A DNA stretch of 64,000 nt from JACKIC01 sp964543795 (GTDB taxonomy: Bacteria > Planctomycetota > UBA1135 > UBA2386), in the NCBI GenBank assembly GCA_964543795.1, contig CAZIZN010000018.1, positions 45,998-109,997 of the forward strand. Direction: 5' to 3'. The translations under genes and the position numbers were made by a program. The notes under the pieces are model-generated. The model was not told the origin of the DNA. It saw nothing but the letters and a program-made list of their open reading frames with translations, and did no database searches. Below, piece by piece: positions 8,690-17,353 of the stretch (within the stretch, counting starts at the first letter, position 1; every line of letters begins with the position of its first letter).

Positions 8690-11533
8690 CTAGAGTCGCA
8701 CCTGCACGACGCGGCCCACCCCGTCGATGCGCACGGTGCGCGGCGGCGTGTCGCTGCCGAACAGTCGCACCTGGTACTCGCCTTCGCCGCGGTTGGCGAA
8801 CTGGGCCAACCCCTTCTCGTCGACCTCGACGCCGGCCACCACGCGGCCGCGCTGCAGCAGCTGGACCATGCCGTAGTCGCGCGCGCCCGGCCGGCCGACG
8901 ATCACCTCGATCGTGGCGCCGAGCGTCAGCCGGGCGAGGAACGGCTCGGGCAACAGCACGTCGCGCGGCAGGTCGAGTTCGAAGGTACGCAGCGCGAAGC
9001 CGGGCGAGCGCACGACGAGGCGAGCCGACCGGGTGGTGACGCCGGTGACGGTGAAGCTGCCGTCGGCCGCGGTGCGCAGCTTCGGCTCGAACAGGTCGAG
9101 GTCGGATTCGTCGCCGAGGAACACGGCGGCGTCGGCGACGGGCGCGCCGGTCGGGTCCACGACGCGGCCGTGCAACTCGCTGCCGGCCTCCAGCACGATC
9201 TCGCCGAGTTCGTTGGTCTTGCCCGGCGGCAGGGTGCGCTCGACGACGTACGGCGCGAATCCCTCGGCCCAGATCTCGATCCGCACGCGCCCCGTCGGGC
9301 AGTGCGGCCACAGCAGTTCGCCGTTCTGCAGGTCGACCCAGGTGGCGCGATCGCCGAGTTCGTCGCTGCTCGTGGCGCGCAGGATGACGCCGCCGAGGCG
9401 CTTCTTGTCGGGCAGGCCCAGCACGGTGGCCGCGAGCATGCAGGTCGGCGGCGTGTCGATCGTGACGACGACCGTCTCCCGATCGGCGGCCACCGGCACC
9501 AGCGTGTCGCGGCGGCGATCGCCGAGGGAGACCTGCAGCTCGACCGGCTTGTCGCCGAGCTCGAGCGCGAACGCACCGGTCGCGTCGGTGACCACGGGCT
9601 GACCGACGACGCCGCGGACGGCGACGAGCGCGCCGGGCACCGGTTGACCGTCGCTGCCGTTCACCTGCCCGCGCAGCGTGCGACCCGCGGGCAGTTCGAG
9701 GTCGACGGCCTTCGCGACGTCGGCGACGACGAGTTCGGCGATGCCGCCGGTCTGCGACGGGAAGCGGGCGCGCAGGCGATAGGGCCCGGGCGGCATGTCC
9801 GGCACGACGAAGCTGCCGTCGCCGCGGGTGACGGTCGCGGCCTGCGACTGCGGCCCGACGACGCTGACGGGCGCGCCCGCGACCGGACGGCCGCCGCGCA
9901 GCACGCGACCGCGGACCGCGACGCCGCGGCTCAGCACGACGTCGCCGATCTCGACCGGCCGTGAGAGCGGCGGCACCGGCACACGCAGCCAGCGGCTGCC
10001 GTGCCCCGGCAGCTCGAAGCGGGCGTTCATGAGCCCCGGCGGCAGGCCGCGGAACTCGAACGAGCCGTCGGCGCCGGCCGCCGTGAGCAGGCGATCGCGT
10101 TCGAACGTCACGAGGCTGGCGAGCTGGCTGCCGGCCTTGGCGAGTTCCAGCTGCATCGCGGCATCGCCGATCCAGCGCGCGTTCTCCGCGAGCACGCGCG
10201 TCTGCACCACCGCGACGCCGGCGAGGGGCCGGCCCTGTTCGTCCACGACGCGTCCGCGCACCGTGGTCGGTTCACGCGTGGGCAGTTCGACCACCGTCTC
10301 GGCACGTTCCTCGATGCGCACCGTGGCCGTGCTGGACATCGTGCGCACGAAGGCGAACGCGCCGTCCTGCACCCGCAGTTCGGCCCAGCCCGGCGAGAGC
10401 GGCCGCTCGCACTCGAACGAACCGTCCGCATCGACCGTGGCGAAGCACAGTTCGCCGCCGCTGTCGCGGACCTCGAGCACCGCGCCGCCGTGCACGCGGC
10501 CGGCCCCGGCATCGTCGACGACCTGGCCGACGAGGCGCGAGCGGGGCGGCAGTTCGAACGCCTGTTCCGCGGTGGCCGCGCCGATCGCGAGCGTGCGCGC
10601 GAGGGTGCCGAACGACGGGTGTCGCACGACGACCCGATGGTTGCCGCGCGCGAGCCCGCCGAGCACGAACGAGCCGTCGGCACCGCTCGTCGCGGCGGCC
10701 GGTACCACGAGGCCCAGACGCGCGTTCGGCGCCAGCAGCTCGATGCGCGCGCCGGCGATCGGCGCCTGGGTGGCGGCGGCGACCACGCGGCCGCGCAAGG
10801 GCGCCATCGACGGGCGATCGAAGCGCATGTCGACGCGTTCGACGGCCCCCACCACGACCGCGGGGGCCACGGCGGGCTGCCACCACTCGTGGCGCGCGAC
10901 GACCCGCACCGGCCCGCCCGGCAGGTTGGTGAAGCGGTAGGCGCCGGATGCGCCGGTCGTGGTCGCGACGGCGCGGCGCGGTTCGGCGAGCAGCGACTCG
11001 ATCGCCACGACGGCGTTCGCCATCGGCGCGCCGCTGTCGTTGGTGACGACGCCGCGCAGCTCGAAACCCGGCTGCAGCCGCAGCTGCACGCGGCTCTGCG
11101 ACCACGGCACGTCCTCGAGTCCGCCGGCGTGCTGCGGGTGCTCGAACGCGAGCAGCAGGCCGTGCTGCGCCTCGAGCCGGAACTCGAAGGCGCCGTCGCC
11201 GAGCGTGACCGCCTGGTCGATGGGCTCGCTCTGCCATTCGGGCCAGTCGGTGATCGCGCGCAGCACCGCGACCGTGGCACCCGCCGCAGGACGACCGTCG
11301 GGCAGCAGCACGACGCCGCCGATCCGGCGCGCCACCTGCCGATCGGGGCGCACTTCGGGGCGCGTCAGCTGGATGGGGGTGACCGCCTGCGTCGGCGCCA
11401 CCGCGTGCGGCGCCTGGTCGAGGCGCGCGGCGACGCGGTGCTCCTCGCGCAGCGCCATGCGCGCCACCATGACGATCGCACCCAGCACGATCGCGGCGAG
11501 CACCAGGGACGGCCAGCCGGGACGACCCCGCAT
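8690..11533 (-). CDS. Membrane-anchored protein with 8-9 carboxypeptidase-regulatory-like repeats
   Basis: 947 aa. It has an N-terminal membrane anchor (SLVLAAIVLGAIVMVARMAL) followed by a large exported region. Eight or nine beta-sandwich repeats of the CarboxypepD_reg type begin with motifs such as RGVVTNDSGAPMANAVV, RGRVVDEQGRPLAGVAV, RGQVNGSDGQPVPGALV and HGRVVDPTGAPVADAAV, each followed by a DGSF or GAF turn. These transthyretin-like folds mediate binding rather than catalysis, and no peptidase motif is present. The start codon is one base after the kinase stop codon, so it is the third gene of a sigma factor / kinase operon. It may be the envelope sensor, target or output of that signalling unit. 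Domain class is clear; ligand and role are unknown. Confidence 0.8.
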   Translation of the reverse strand: MRGRPGWPSLVLAAIVLGAIVMVARMALREEHRVAARLDQAPHAVAPTQAVTPIQLTRPEVRPDRQVARRIGGVVLLPDGRPAAGATVAVLRAITDWPEWQSEPIDQAVTLGDGAFEFRLEAQHGLLLAFEHPQHAGGLEDVPWSQSRVQLRLQPGFELRGVVTNDSGAPMANAVVAIESLLAEPRRAVATTTGASGAYRFTNLPGGPVRVVARHEWWQPAVAPAVVVGAVERVDMRFDRPSMAPLRGRVVAAATQAPIAGARIELLAPNARLGLVVPAAATSGADGSFVLGGLARGNHRVVVRHPSFGTLARTLAIGAATAEQAFELPPRSRLVGQVVDDAGAGRVHGGAVLEVRDSGGELCFATVDADGSFECERPLSPGWAELRVQDGAFAFVRTMSSTATVRIEERAETVVELPTREPTTVRGRVVDEQGRPLAGVAVVQTRVLAENARWIGDAAMQLELAKAGSQLASLVTFERDRLLTAAGADGSFEFRGLPPGLMNARFELPGHGSRWLRVPVPPLSRPVEIGDVVLSRGVAVRGRVLRGGRPVAGAPVSVVGPQSQAATVTRGDGSFVVPDMPPGPYRLRARFPSQTGGIAELVVADVAKAVDLELPAGRTLRGQVNGSDGQPVPGALVAVRGVVGQPVVTDATGAFALELGDKPVELQVSLGDRRRDTLVPVAADRETVVVTIDTPPTCMLAATVLGLPDKKRLGGVILRATSSDELGDRATWVDLQNGELLWPHCPTGRVRIEIWAEGFAPYVVERTLPPGKTNELGEIVLEAGSELHGRVVDPTGAPVADAAVFLGDESDLDLFEPKLRTAADGSFTVTGVTTRSARLVVRSPGFALRTFELDLPRDVLLPEPFLARLTLGATIEVIVGRPGARDYGMVQLLQRGRVVAGVEVDEKGLAQFANRGEGEYQVRLFGSDTPPRTVRIDGVGRVVQVRL

Positions 11534-11534
11534 C

Positions 11535-14153
11535 TCAGCGTCCTCCCTGCGCGGTGCCGTGCAGGCCGATCAGGCCGCGGAACGACTGCGCGAGCGCCAG
11601 GGCGCTCTCGCGCGCGCCGGAGCCGAGCTGCGGCGCGAGTTCCTCGCACACCGTCACGATCGCCTGCAGCGTCTCCTCGCGCGATACCGCCTGCTGCACG
11701 GCCGCCATCGCGTCGTCGAGCGCCTCGTCGAACAGGCCGCTGCGCAGACGGTGGCGCATACGCAACACCCTCGCCGCCGGATCGGCCTCGCTCGCCGCCA
11801 CCCAGGCATCGAGCAGGCCCTGCGCCTCGGCCGAATCGGCGAGGTAGTGCATCTGCGCCGCGAGCCGGTGCATGCCCGGCAGGTTGGGCTGGCTGCGGCG
11901 CAGTTCGTCGAAGCGCGGCAGCCACAGCGGCAGCATCTGCCGCGGCGGCGCCAACCGCAGCAGGTCCTCCCAGGCGGCGACCTGCAGCGCCGGGGCGAGC
12001 GCCCGGCCGGCGCGATCGAGCAGCGGCCCGCGCTGGCCGGGGCTCTCGAGCAGCTGCTGCACCGAGCGCCAGCCCTGCAGCGGCGAGTCGGGGTGCACGC
12101 AGCGGTCGATGAGCTCGCGCGCGAGTTCGATCTGCGTGCGGAAGCGCGCCGGGTCGCCGAGCAGATCGAGCGACTGCTGTGCCTGCTGGGCCAACACCGC
12201 ACAGAACCCGGTGGGTGTGCCGCCGGCCGCGACCCCGTCGGGCGGACCGCCGAGCCAGCGCGACGCGAGCTGGTGCAGCGCGCGCCGCTTCTGGTAGCCG
12301 ATCGGGAACTCCATCAGGTTCGCACCCTTGGGCGGCTGCAGGCCGCCCGCGGTCCAGAGCAGGAGCCCGGTGACGCGCGTGCGGTCGGCGGACGCAGCGG
12401 CCAGATCGCGTTCGAGCCGCTGCAGGGCGGCGAGCACGTCGTTGCTCTGCACGACGTCGAGCACCGCCAGCAGGATGCGCGGGAACACGGCGCCCGGGCG
12501 CAGGTACGCCGCGAGCGCGAGGTCGGTGCGGGCGTCGTTCGGGCGCGCCACGGCCGCGGTGAGGTTGGCGACGCCGCGGCCGAGGTAGAGGCCGTAGAGC
12601 CGGAGTTCGACTGCCAGCTCGCGGCCCGTGCGCGCCGCGATCGCGTCGGCGAGCGCGCGGTCGTAGAGCACCAGTGCTTCGTAGCCGCGACCCTCGCGCA
12701 GCAACGAACTGGCCAACGGCAGCGGGTCCTCGGCATAGGCGGCCCGCATGGCCGCCGGCGCCGGATCGTCCGCGACCTCCGCCTGAGCGCCGTCGAGCGC
12801 GCGCAGCACGGCGCCGCTGGGCCCGACCGGCGCCTGCGGCACGCCCGTCAGCGACTCGAGCAACGGCAACGGCCCCCACGGCGCGCCGAGTTCGTTGCCG
12901 ATGTCCTTGGCGATCTCGGCGAGGTTGTTCTGGTGGCGCGAGACGAGGCTCTGTCCCTTCTCGCGGCGCAGCACGGTCAGCAGCGAGAGGGTCGCGAGCA
13001 GCAGCACCGCGGTCGCGACGATCGCGCCCGACAGCACCGGGTTCTTGCGCACGCGGCGCCACAGACGCACGTAGAGCGGCAGGCGCCGGATGTGCACGGG
13101 CTCGCCGTCGGCGATGCGCATCAGGTCGCGCGACAGCGCCTCGCCGTCCTGGTAGCGGTCCTCGGGCTCGCGGCTGAGCAGCTTCTCGAGCACCACGTCG
13201 AGGTCGCGCGGCGCCTTCGGCCGCAGCTCGCGCAGCCGCCGCGGCGTGCCGTGCAGGATCGACTGCAGGAGCGCTTCCGTGGTGCTGCCGGACAGCGGCA
13301 GCTGTCCGGTCACGGCCTCGAACAGCGTCACGCCGAGCGAGTAGAGGTCGCTCGCCGGTGTGAGGTCGCTGCCTAGCGCCTGTTCGGGCGGCGCGTAGTG
13401 CAAGGTGCCGAGGAATCCGCCGCCCTTCGAGGTCAGCCGGACCGACGCCTGATCGAGCGCCTTGGCCAGTCCGAAGTCGGTCAGCGCGAGCGTGCCGTCG
13501 GCGGCGACGAGGATGTTGCCCGGCTTGACGTCGCGGTGCAGCAGGCGGCGGCGGTGCGCGAGCCCGAGCGCATCGGCCACGCCCGCGAAGCGCCGGCACG
13601 CCTCGAGCGGCTCCATCGGCGCCTCGCCGCGCCGCCGCGCGGCGGCGATGTGCTTGTCGAGGCTCATGCCGTCGACGCGCTCCATCGCGAAGAACAGCAT
13701 GCCCTGCGCCTCGCCGTAGTCGTAGATCGGCACGATGTGCCGGTGGTGCAGGGCGGCGGTGGCACGCGCTTCGGCCCGGAACCGCTTGCGCATGGTCGGG
13801 TCCGAGCAGTAGTTCGGCGACAGCACCTTGAGCGCGACCTCGCGCTCGAGGTCGGCCTGGTAACCGAGGTAGACCGTGCCCATGCCGCCGCGGCCGAGCA
13901 TCCCCTTGATCGTGTAGCCGCCGAGCTGGCTCGGCACGTCCGTCGTCGCGCCGACGACCTGCTCGACGAAGTCGAGCGCGTTCAGGCGCGAGAGGATGTC
14001 GGACGTCGTCGCGTCGTCGGTGGACTGCAGCTCGCGCCGCAGGACCGCGCCCGAACTGCCCGCCTGCAGGAACTCGGCCATGCGCGCGTCCGCACCGGCG
14101 TCGTCCGGGCCCTGGGCGTCGTCGATCGGCGCCGGCTGCGGCGCTCCGTTCAC
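11535..14153 (-). CDS. Transmembrane Ser/Thr protein kinase (Hanks type)
   Basis: 872 aa from the GTG at 14153, which overlaps the sigma factor stop (GTGA). Residues about 80-345 form a eukaryote-like kinase domain: glycine loop GRGGMGTVYLG at 87-97, catalytic Lys109 in VALKVL, catalytic loop HRDVKPGN with Asp208, and DFG at 226-228. A transmembrane helix at about 372-394 (VLSGAIVATAVLLLATLSLL) separates it from a roughly 470-aa helical, TPR-like C-terminal part predicted to lie outside the cytoplasm. The kinase would phosphorylate Ser/Thr on partner proteins in response to envelope signals. Its operon partners, an ECF sigma factor and a repeat-rich membrane protein, suggest control of that sigma factor. 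All key catalytic residues are present. Confidence 0.9.
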   Translation of the reverse strand: MNGAPQPAPIDDAQGPDDAGADARMAEFLQAGSSGAVLRRELQSTDDATTSDILSRLNALDFVEQVVGATTDVPSQLGGYTIKGMLGRGGMGTVYLGYQADLEREVALKVLSPNYCSDPTMRKRFRAEARATAALHHRHIVPIYDYGEAQGMLFFAMERVDGMSLDKHIAAARRRGEAPMEPLEACRRFAGVADALGLAHRRRLLHRDVKPGNILVAADGTLALTDFGLAKALDQASVRLTSKGGGFLGTLHYAPPEQALGSDLTPASDLYSLGVTLFEAVTGQLPLSGSTTEALLQSILHGTPRRLRELRPKAPRDLDVVLEKLLSREPEDRYQDGEALSRDLMRIADGEPVHIRRLPLYVRLWRRVRKNPVLSGAIVATAVLLLATLSLLTVLRREKGQSLVSRHQNNLAEIAKDIGNELGAPWGPLPLLESLTGVPQAPVGPSGAVLRALDGAQAEVADDPAPAAMRAAYAEDPLPLASSLLREGRGYEALVLYDRALADAIAARTGRELAVELRLYGLYLGRGVANLTAAVARPNDARTDLALAAYLRPGAVFPRILLAVLDVVQSNDVLAALQRLERDLAAASADRTRVTGLLLWTAGGLQPPKGANLMEFPIGYQKRRALHQLASRWLGGPPDGVAAGGTPTGFCAVLAQQAQQSLDLLGDPARFRTQIELARELIDRCVHPDSPLQGWRSVQQLLESPGQRGPLLDRAGRALAPALQVAAWEDLLRLAPPRQMLPLWLPRFDELRRSQPNLPGMHRLAAQMHYLADSAEAQGLLDAWVAASEADPAARVLRMRHRLRSGLFDEALDDAMAAVQQAVSREETLQAIVTVCEELAPQLGSGARESALALAQSFRGLIGLHGTAQGGR

Positions 14154-14671
14154 AGCTTCAGTTCCTCGGCGAGGCGCTTCAGCGCGCGGCTCAGCAGCAG
14201 GTGCGTGGCGTTCTCGCTGCGGCCCATGCGCTCGGCGACCTCCTTGCCCGAGAGCCCCTCGATCTTCATGAGCAGGATCACCTCGCGGTGGTCGTCGGAC
14301 AGCCGTTCGAGCGCCTGTCCGAGCAGCGCCAGGCGGTCCTTGCGGTCGGCGTGCGTCACCGGGCCCGAGCGCCGGTCGGCCACCGGCAGCTCGGTCTTGA
14401 TCGCGTGCTCGCGGCGCGGGTCGCGCGCGGCGACACCGAGCTGGTCGCGCAGGATGCGCGCCACCTTGCGCCGCGCCAGGGTCACGAGCCACGCGCCGGC
14501 GTTGGCCTCGTCCAACAGGGTCTTCCACGAGTGGACCGCCTCGATCGCCACCTCCTGCAGGATGTCCTCCGGGTCCATACGGACCCGCAGATTCGGCCCC
14601 ATCCGCAGATAGATGACGGAGAGGAGCCGCTCGCGATGCTGCTCGAAGGCGAGTTCGGGGGAGAGGGCCAT
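14150..14671 (-). CDS. ECF-type RNA polymerase sigma factor
   Basis: 173 aa from ATG 14671; an in-frame ATG at 14734 would add an Arg-rich stretch that does not look like a sigma N-terminus. Region 2 is visible at about 10-70 (MDPEDILQEVAIEAVHSW) and region 4 at about 115-170 (LERLSDDHREVILLMKIEGL, then KEVAERMGRSENATHLLLSR helix-turn-helix). It directs RNA polymerase to a specific promoter set. The gene is first in an operon with a membrane Ser/Thr kinase (GTGA overlap) and no anti-sigma gene is adjacent. Sigma factors of this kind are commonly paired with kinases in planctomycetes, where phosphorylation is thought to replace anti-sigma control. The target promoters are unknown. Confidence 0.88.
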   Translation of the reverse strand: MALSPELAFEQHRERLLSVIYLRMGPNLRVRMDPEDILQEVAIEAVHSWKTLLDEANAGAWLVTLARRKVARILRDQLGVAARDPRREHAIKTELPVADRRSGPVTHADRKDRLALLGQALERLSDDHREVILLMKIEGLSGKEVAERMGRSENATHLLLSRALKRLAEELKL

Positions 14672-14828
14672 GCCGAAGCTACGACGGGATCGGGGGAGGA
14701 TTCCCGTGCGACGGGCCGGCAATCTACGGCACACCGGGTGCCGCGGCGAGTGGTGGCCTGCCCTTCGTTGCCGCCGCTTGCGCCCCGGACGATGGAGGAG
14801 GTGCGCCGGCGGGGCCCCTTCGCGGAGC

Positions 14829-14860
14829 GGGCGCGGCGACGCGCCGGCCGGGCCGCGCCC
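14829..14860 (-). terminator. 9-bp hairpin downstream of the thioesterase gene
   Basis: Arms 14829-14837 and 14852-14860 (GGGCGCGGC / GCCGCGCCC) are perfectly complementary around a 14-base loop, 12 bases beyond the stop codon of the minus-strand dehydrogenase/thioesterase operon. There is no T tract. Position and stem strength support termination. Confidence 0.4.
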
Positions 14861-14872
14861 CGGGGATGCCGA

Positions 14873-15268
14873 TCAGGCCGAGAGTTCCGCGGGCAGCCGC
14901 CGCAACCTGCCGTCGCGGCCGACGCACGCGAGCTTCGTCGAACCGGTCGCGCAGACCGCGCCGTCGCTCTGGCGCCGGCACTCGTAGGCGAGCACGACCG
15001 AGACCTTGGCGACGTCGACCACCCGCACGGCGATGGCGACGACGTCGTCGTAGTCGACGGGCTTGTGGTAGCGACAGACGAACTCGACGACCTGCAGCAG
15101 GTCGCCTTCGTCCTCCATCTCGCGATAGGTCTTGCCGCGACGCCGCATCCATTCGGTGCGCGCCTCCTCGAACCACGCCACGTAGCTGCCGTGGTGGGCG
15201 ACCGCCATGCGGTCCGTCTCGCAGTAACGCACCCGCACGTGGTGCGGCGGATCGTCGAACGTCGTCAT
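14873..15268 (-). CDS. Acyl-CoA thioesterase, hotdog fold (4HBT/YbgC-FadM-like)
   Basis: 131 aa. The N-terminal VRVRYCETDRMAVAHHGSYV matches the hotdog thioesterase signature, where an Asp (here in ETDRMAVAHH) is the catalytic residue, followed by YVAWFEEARTEWMRR. Family members hydrolyse acyl-CoA thioesters in the cytoplasm; the chain length cannot be read from sequence. The start at 15268 is well supported: an AGGAGGA Shine-Dalgarno sequence ends seven bases upstream, inside the preceding gene, and ATGA overlaps that gene's stop. It is therefore the second gene of an operon with an amino-acid-dehydrogenase-like enzyme. That fits a role in branched-chain or other acyl-CoA turnover, but this is inference. 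Confidence 0.82.
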   Translation of the reverse strand: MTTFDDPPHHVRVRYCETDRMAVAHHGSYVAWFEEARTEWMRRRGKTYREMEDEGDLLQVVEFVCRYHKPVDYDDVVAIAVRVVDVAKVSVVLAYECRRQSDGAVCATGSTKLACVGRDGRLRRLPAELSA

Positions 15269-16329
15269 CGTGGATTCCTCCTGGCCTCGGCCAGCCGTTC
15301 CTGGGCGATCTCCAGCGCCACCTCCCCCGGCGGCCGCCCTGCCGCGGCCGCGCGCGCGAGCACCGCGGCCACCGTGTCGGCGATCCCGTCGATGCGCTCG
15401 GGCGGCGCAGGGAGCCCCGTGCGATGGAACGTCGCCCCGGCGATCAGCGCGCCCGCGTTGGCGACGAAGTCCGGCACCGCCACCACGCCGCGCGCGGCGA
15501 GGACGCGGGCCGCCGCGTCCCCCGAGAAGACGTTGTTGGCGGCGCCACACACCGCGCGGGCCGGCAAGCGGCGCGCCAGGTCTTCGTCGATCACGCCGCC
15601 GAGGGCGCAGGGGGCGAACACGTCGCACGGCACGGCGGTGATGCGCTCGGCGGGCACGACCTCCGCGCCGCAGTCAGCGGCCGACGCCGCGGCGCGCGCC
15701 GCGTCGAGATCGGCGACGACGAGCCGGGCCCCCGCCGCGTGCAGCAGACGAGCGAGCGGCGCCCCCACCGCGCCGAGGCCCTGGACCGCGACACGCAGGC
15801 CCGCCAGCTCGCAGCCCAGGTGCCGGGCCAGTGCCCGCATGGCGGCGAGCACACCGCGCGCGGTGGCGAGGGCCAGGTCCCCCGCCCCGGCCGGGTCCGG
15901 CGACGCCACGAACTGCGTCACCGCCGCGACCTCGCGCAGGTCCTCGGCGGTCGTGCCGACGTCCGGACCGGTGAAGAACCGGCCGCCGAGCCGTTCGACC
16001 TCGCCAGCCACCAGCCGGTACGCGGCGCGGCGGTCGAGCCCGTCGCGGTCGAAGATCACCGCCTTGCCGCCGCCGGCCGGCAGCCCGGCGAGCGCGCACT
16101 TCCAGGTCATCGCCCGGGCGAGCGCGACCACGTCGGCCATCCCGGTGGCCAGGTCCGGGTATCGCCAGCGGCGGATGCCGCCGTGCGCCGGGCCGGCGGA
16201 GGTGTCGTGCACCGCGATGGCCGCCAGCGCGTCGGCCCGGCGGTCGCGCACGACGAGGATCCGTTCGCAGTCGGCCGCGGCCAGGAACTCGAGGGAAGGC
16301 ACCGGCTCGATTCTGGCGTCGGGACGCAT
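15265..16329 (-). CDS. Glu/Leu/Phe/Val-type amino acid dehydrogenase
   Basis: 354 aa. The catalytic half contains GPAHGGIRRW, then TWKCALAGLPAGGGKAVI with the two lysines expected to bind substrate and assist catalysis, and GPDVGTTAEDL. The Rossmann half (about 180 onward) shows VAVQGLGAVGAPLARLL for NAD(P) binding and CGAANNVF near the end of the nucleotide site. The length and motif set resemble leucine/phenylalanine/valine dehydrogenases more than the longer 410-450-aa glutamate dehydrogenases. It would deaminate a hydrophobic amino acid to a 2-oxo acid. The stop overlaps the thioesterase start, linking amino acid deamination with acyl-CoA hydrolysis. It is divergent from a lipoprotein gene across 41 bases. 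The exact substrate is uncertain. Confidence 0.85.
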   Translation of the reverse strand: MRPDARIEPVPSLEFLAAADCERILVVRDRRADALAAIAVHDTSAGPAHGGIRRWRYPDLATGMADVVALARAMTWKCALAGLPAGGGKAVIFDRDGLDRRAAYRLVAGEVERLGGRFFTGPDVGTTAEDLREVAAVTQFVASPDPAGAGDLALATARGVLAAMRALARHLGCELAGLRVAVQGLGAVGAPLARLLHAAGARLVVADLDAARAAASAADCGAEVVPAERITAVPCDVFAPCALGGVIDEDLARRLPARAVCGAANNVFSGDAAARVLAARGVVAVPDFVANAGALIAGATFHRTGLPAPPERIDGIADTVAAVLARAAAAGRPPGEVALEIAQERLAEARRNPR

Positions 16330-16342
16330 CCTGCGGAAGGAT
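16328..16342. promoter_or_regulatory. Inverted repeat in the compact divergent start region
   Basis: ATCCT (16328-16332) and AGGAT (16338-16342) face each other across five bases. The left arm includes part of the dehydrogenase start codon; on the minus strand CATCCT lies eight bases before that ATG and could be its -10. The next gene on the plus strand starts at 16371, so both promoters must share about 41 bases. Shared control is inferred. Confidence 0.35.
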
Positions 16343-16370
16343 GGTGTGCGTGCCACGTCGAAGCCCCGCC

Positions 16371-17348
16371 ATGACCCGCGCCGCCCTGCTGCTCGCAGCC
16401 GCACTCGCCGGCTGTGCCTCGTCCCCGACCACGCCGCGCGCCGAACCCGATCCCGCGGCGGAAGAACGCGAGATCGCCGCCCGCGAGGCCGAAGCGAAGC
16501 GTCGCGACTTCCGCGCCGTGCTGGTGCGACTCGACCAGGCGATCGACAGCTACGTGAATGCGCTGGCGAACCGCGGCGAGCCCCGCGCCGACAAGCAGGC
16601 CGAACAGCTGTTCCGCTCGATCCGCGACACGGTGCTCGACCAGGGGCCGATCGTCTACGGCAAGGACGCGCACACGCCGCCCCCCGGCGCCAACTACAAC
16701 CTGCTGCAGGCCGCCGCGATCGACGGCTCCGCGCCTGCCGACCAGGGCATCGCACTCGCGGCACTCGGCTTCTCGGGCGTGGCGTCGGTGATGCCGACGA
16801 TCCTCGCCGGCGCGCAGCTCGCCGATCCGTTCCTGATCGATCGCGCCGTGCTCGGCCTCGCGGTGCTGCGTTCGCCCGACACGCCGCCGGGCGTGATCGC
16901 GCGCATCGCCGAGAACCCCACCCATCCCGAGGACGGCCGCGTCCAGGCGGCCTGGGCGCTCTACCAGCTGCAGGGCGCCGTCAGCGATCAGGCGCCCTAC
17001 GTCGCGATCTGGCGGCGGTTCCTGACCGAGAAGCGCGACGATCTGCCCCCCGGCGTGCTGCTGTCGGCGATCCGCGGCCTCGGCTTCGCGCGCGACGCCG
17101 CGAACAGCGACCTCGCGGCCGCCTTCCTGACGCACCCGGTGCCGCGCCTGCGCATGGCCAGCTGCATCGCCCTCGCGCGCATGAACGCCCAGGACCGCGC
17201 CGGCGAGCTCATCGAACTGCTCGGCCCCCGCGAGAGCGTGCAGAACGTGCGCCTGCACGCGCGCAAGGCGCTCGCGGACCTTGCCGGCGGCACCGACCAC
17301 GGGTACGACGTCGCGGCGTGGCGCAAGACGTTCGATCGCGGTCGCTGA
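16371..17348 (+). CDS. Lipoprotein with HEAT-like helical repeats
   Basis: 325 aa from ATG 16371; an upstream in-frame ATG at 16341 would place an unusual PRRS segment before the signal. The signal MTRAALLLAAALAGC has a lipobox with Cys at residue 15, so the protein should be lipid-anchored in the envelope. Residues about 30-60 form a charged helix. The rest (about 90-310) is built of paired helices with recurring Ala/Leu spacing and terms like LLSAIRGLGFARDA and RMASCIALARMNAQ, typical of HEAT-like repeats used for protein binding. Five bases separate it from the next lipoprotein gene, suggesting they act together. No enzymatic motif was seen and the function is unknown. Confidence 0.65.
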   Translation: MTRAALLLAAALAGCASSPTTPRAEPDPAAEEREIAAREAEAKRRDFRAVLVRLDQAIDSYVNALANRGEPRADKQAEQLFRSIRDTVLDQGPIVYGKDAHTPPPGANYNLLQAAAIDGSAPADQGIALAALGFSGVASVMPTILAGAQLADPFLIDRAVLGLAVLRSPDTPPGVIARIAENPTHPEDGRVQAAWALYQLQGAVSDQAPYVAIWRRFLTEKRDDLPPGVLLSAIRGLGFARDAANSDLAAAFLTHPVPRLRMASCIALARMNAQDRAGELIELLGPRESVQNVRLHARKALADLAGGTDHGYDVAAWRKTFDRGR

Positions 17349-17353
17349 GGACC

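Noticed and set aside
6150..8693. 847-codon plus-strand frame opposite the first cytochrome
   Set aside because: The minus strand carries five CxxCH motifs and a lipobox; the plus frame has neither domains nor a sensible start.
14201..17353. Long upstream open extension of the lipoprotein frame ending at 18571
   Set aside because: It runs antisense to the sigma factor, thioesterase and dehydrogenase genes and overlaps the HEAT-like lipoprotein; composition is Arg/Ala/Pro-rich. Only 17354-18571 reads as protein.
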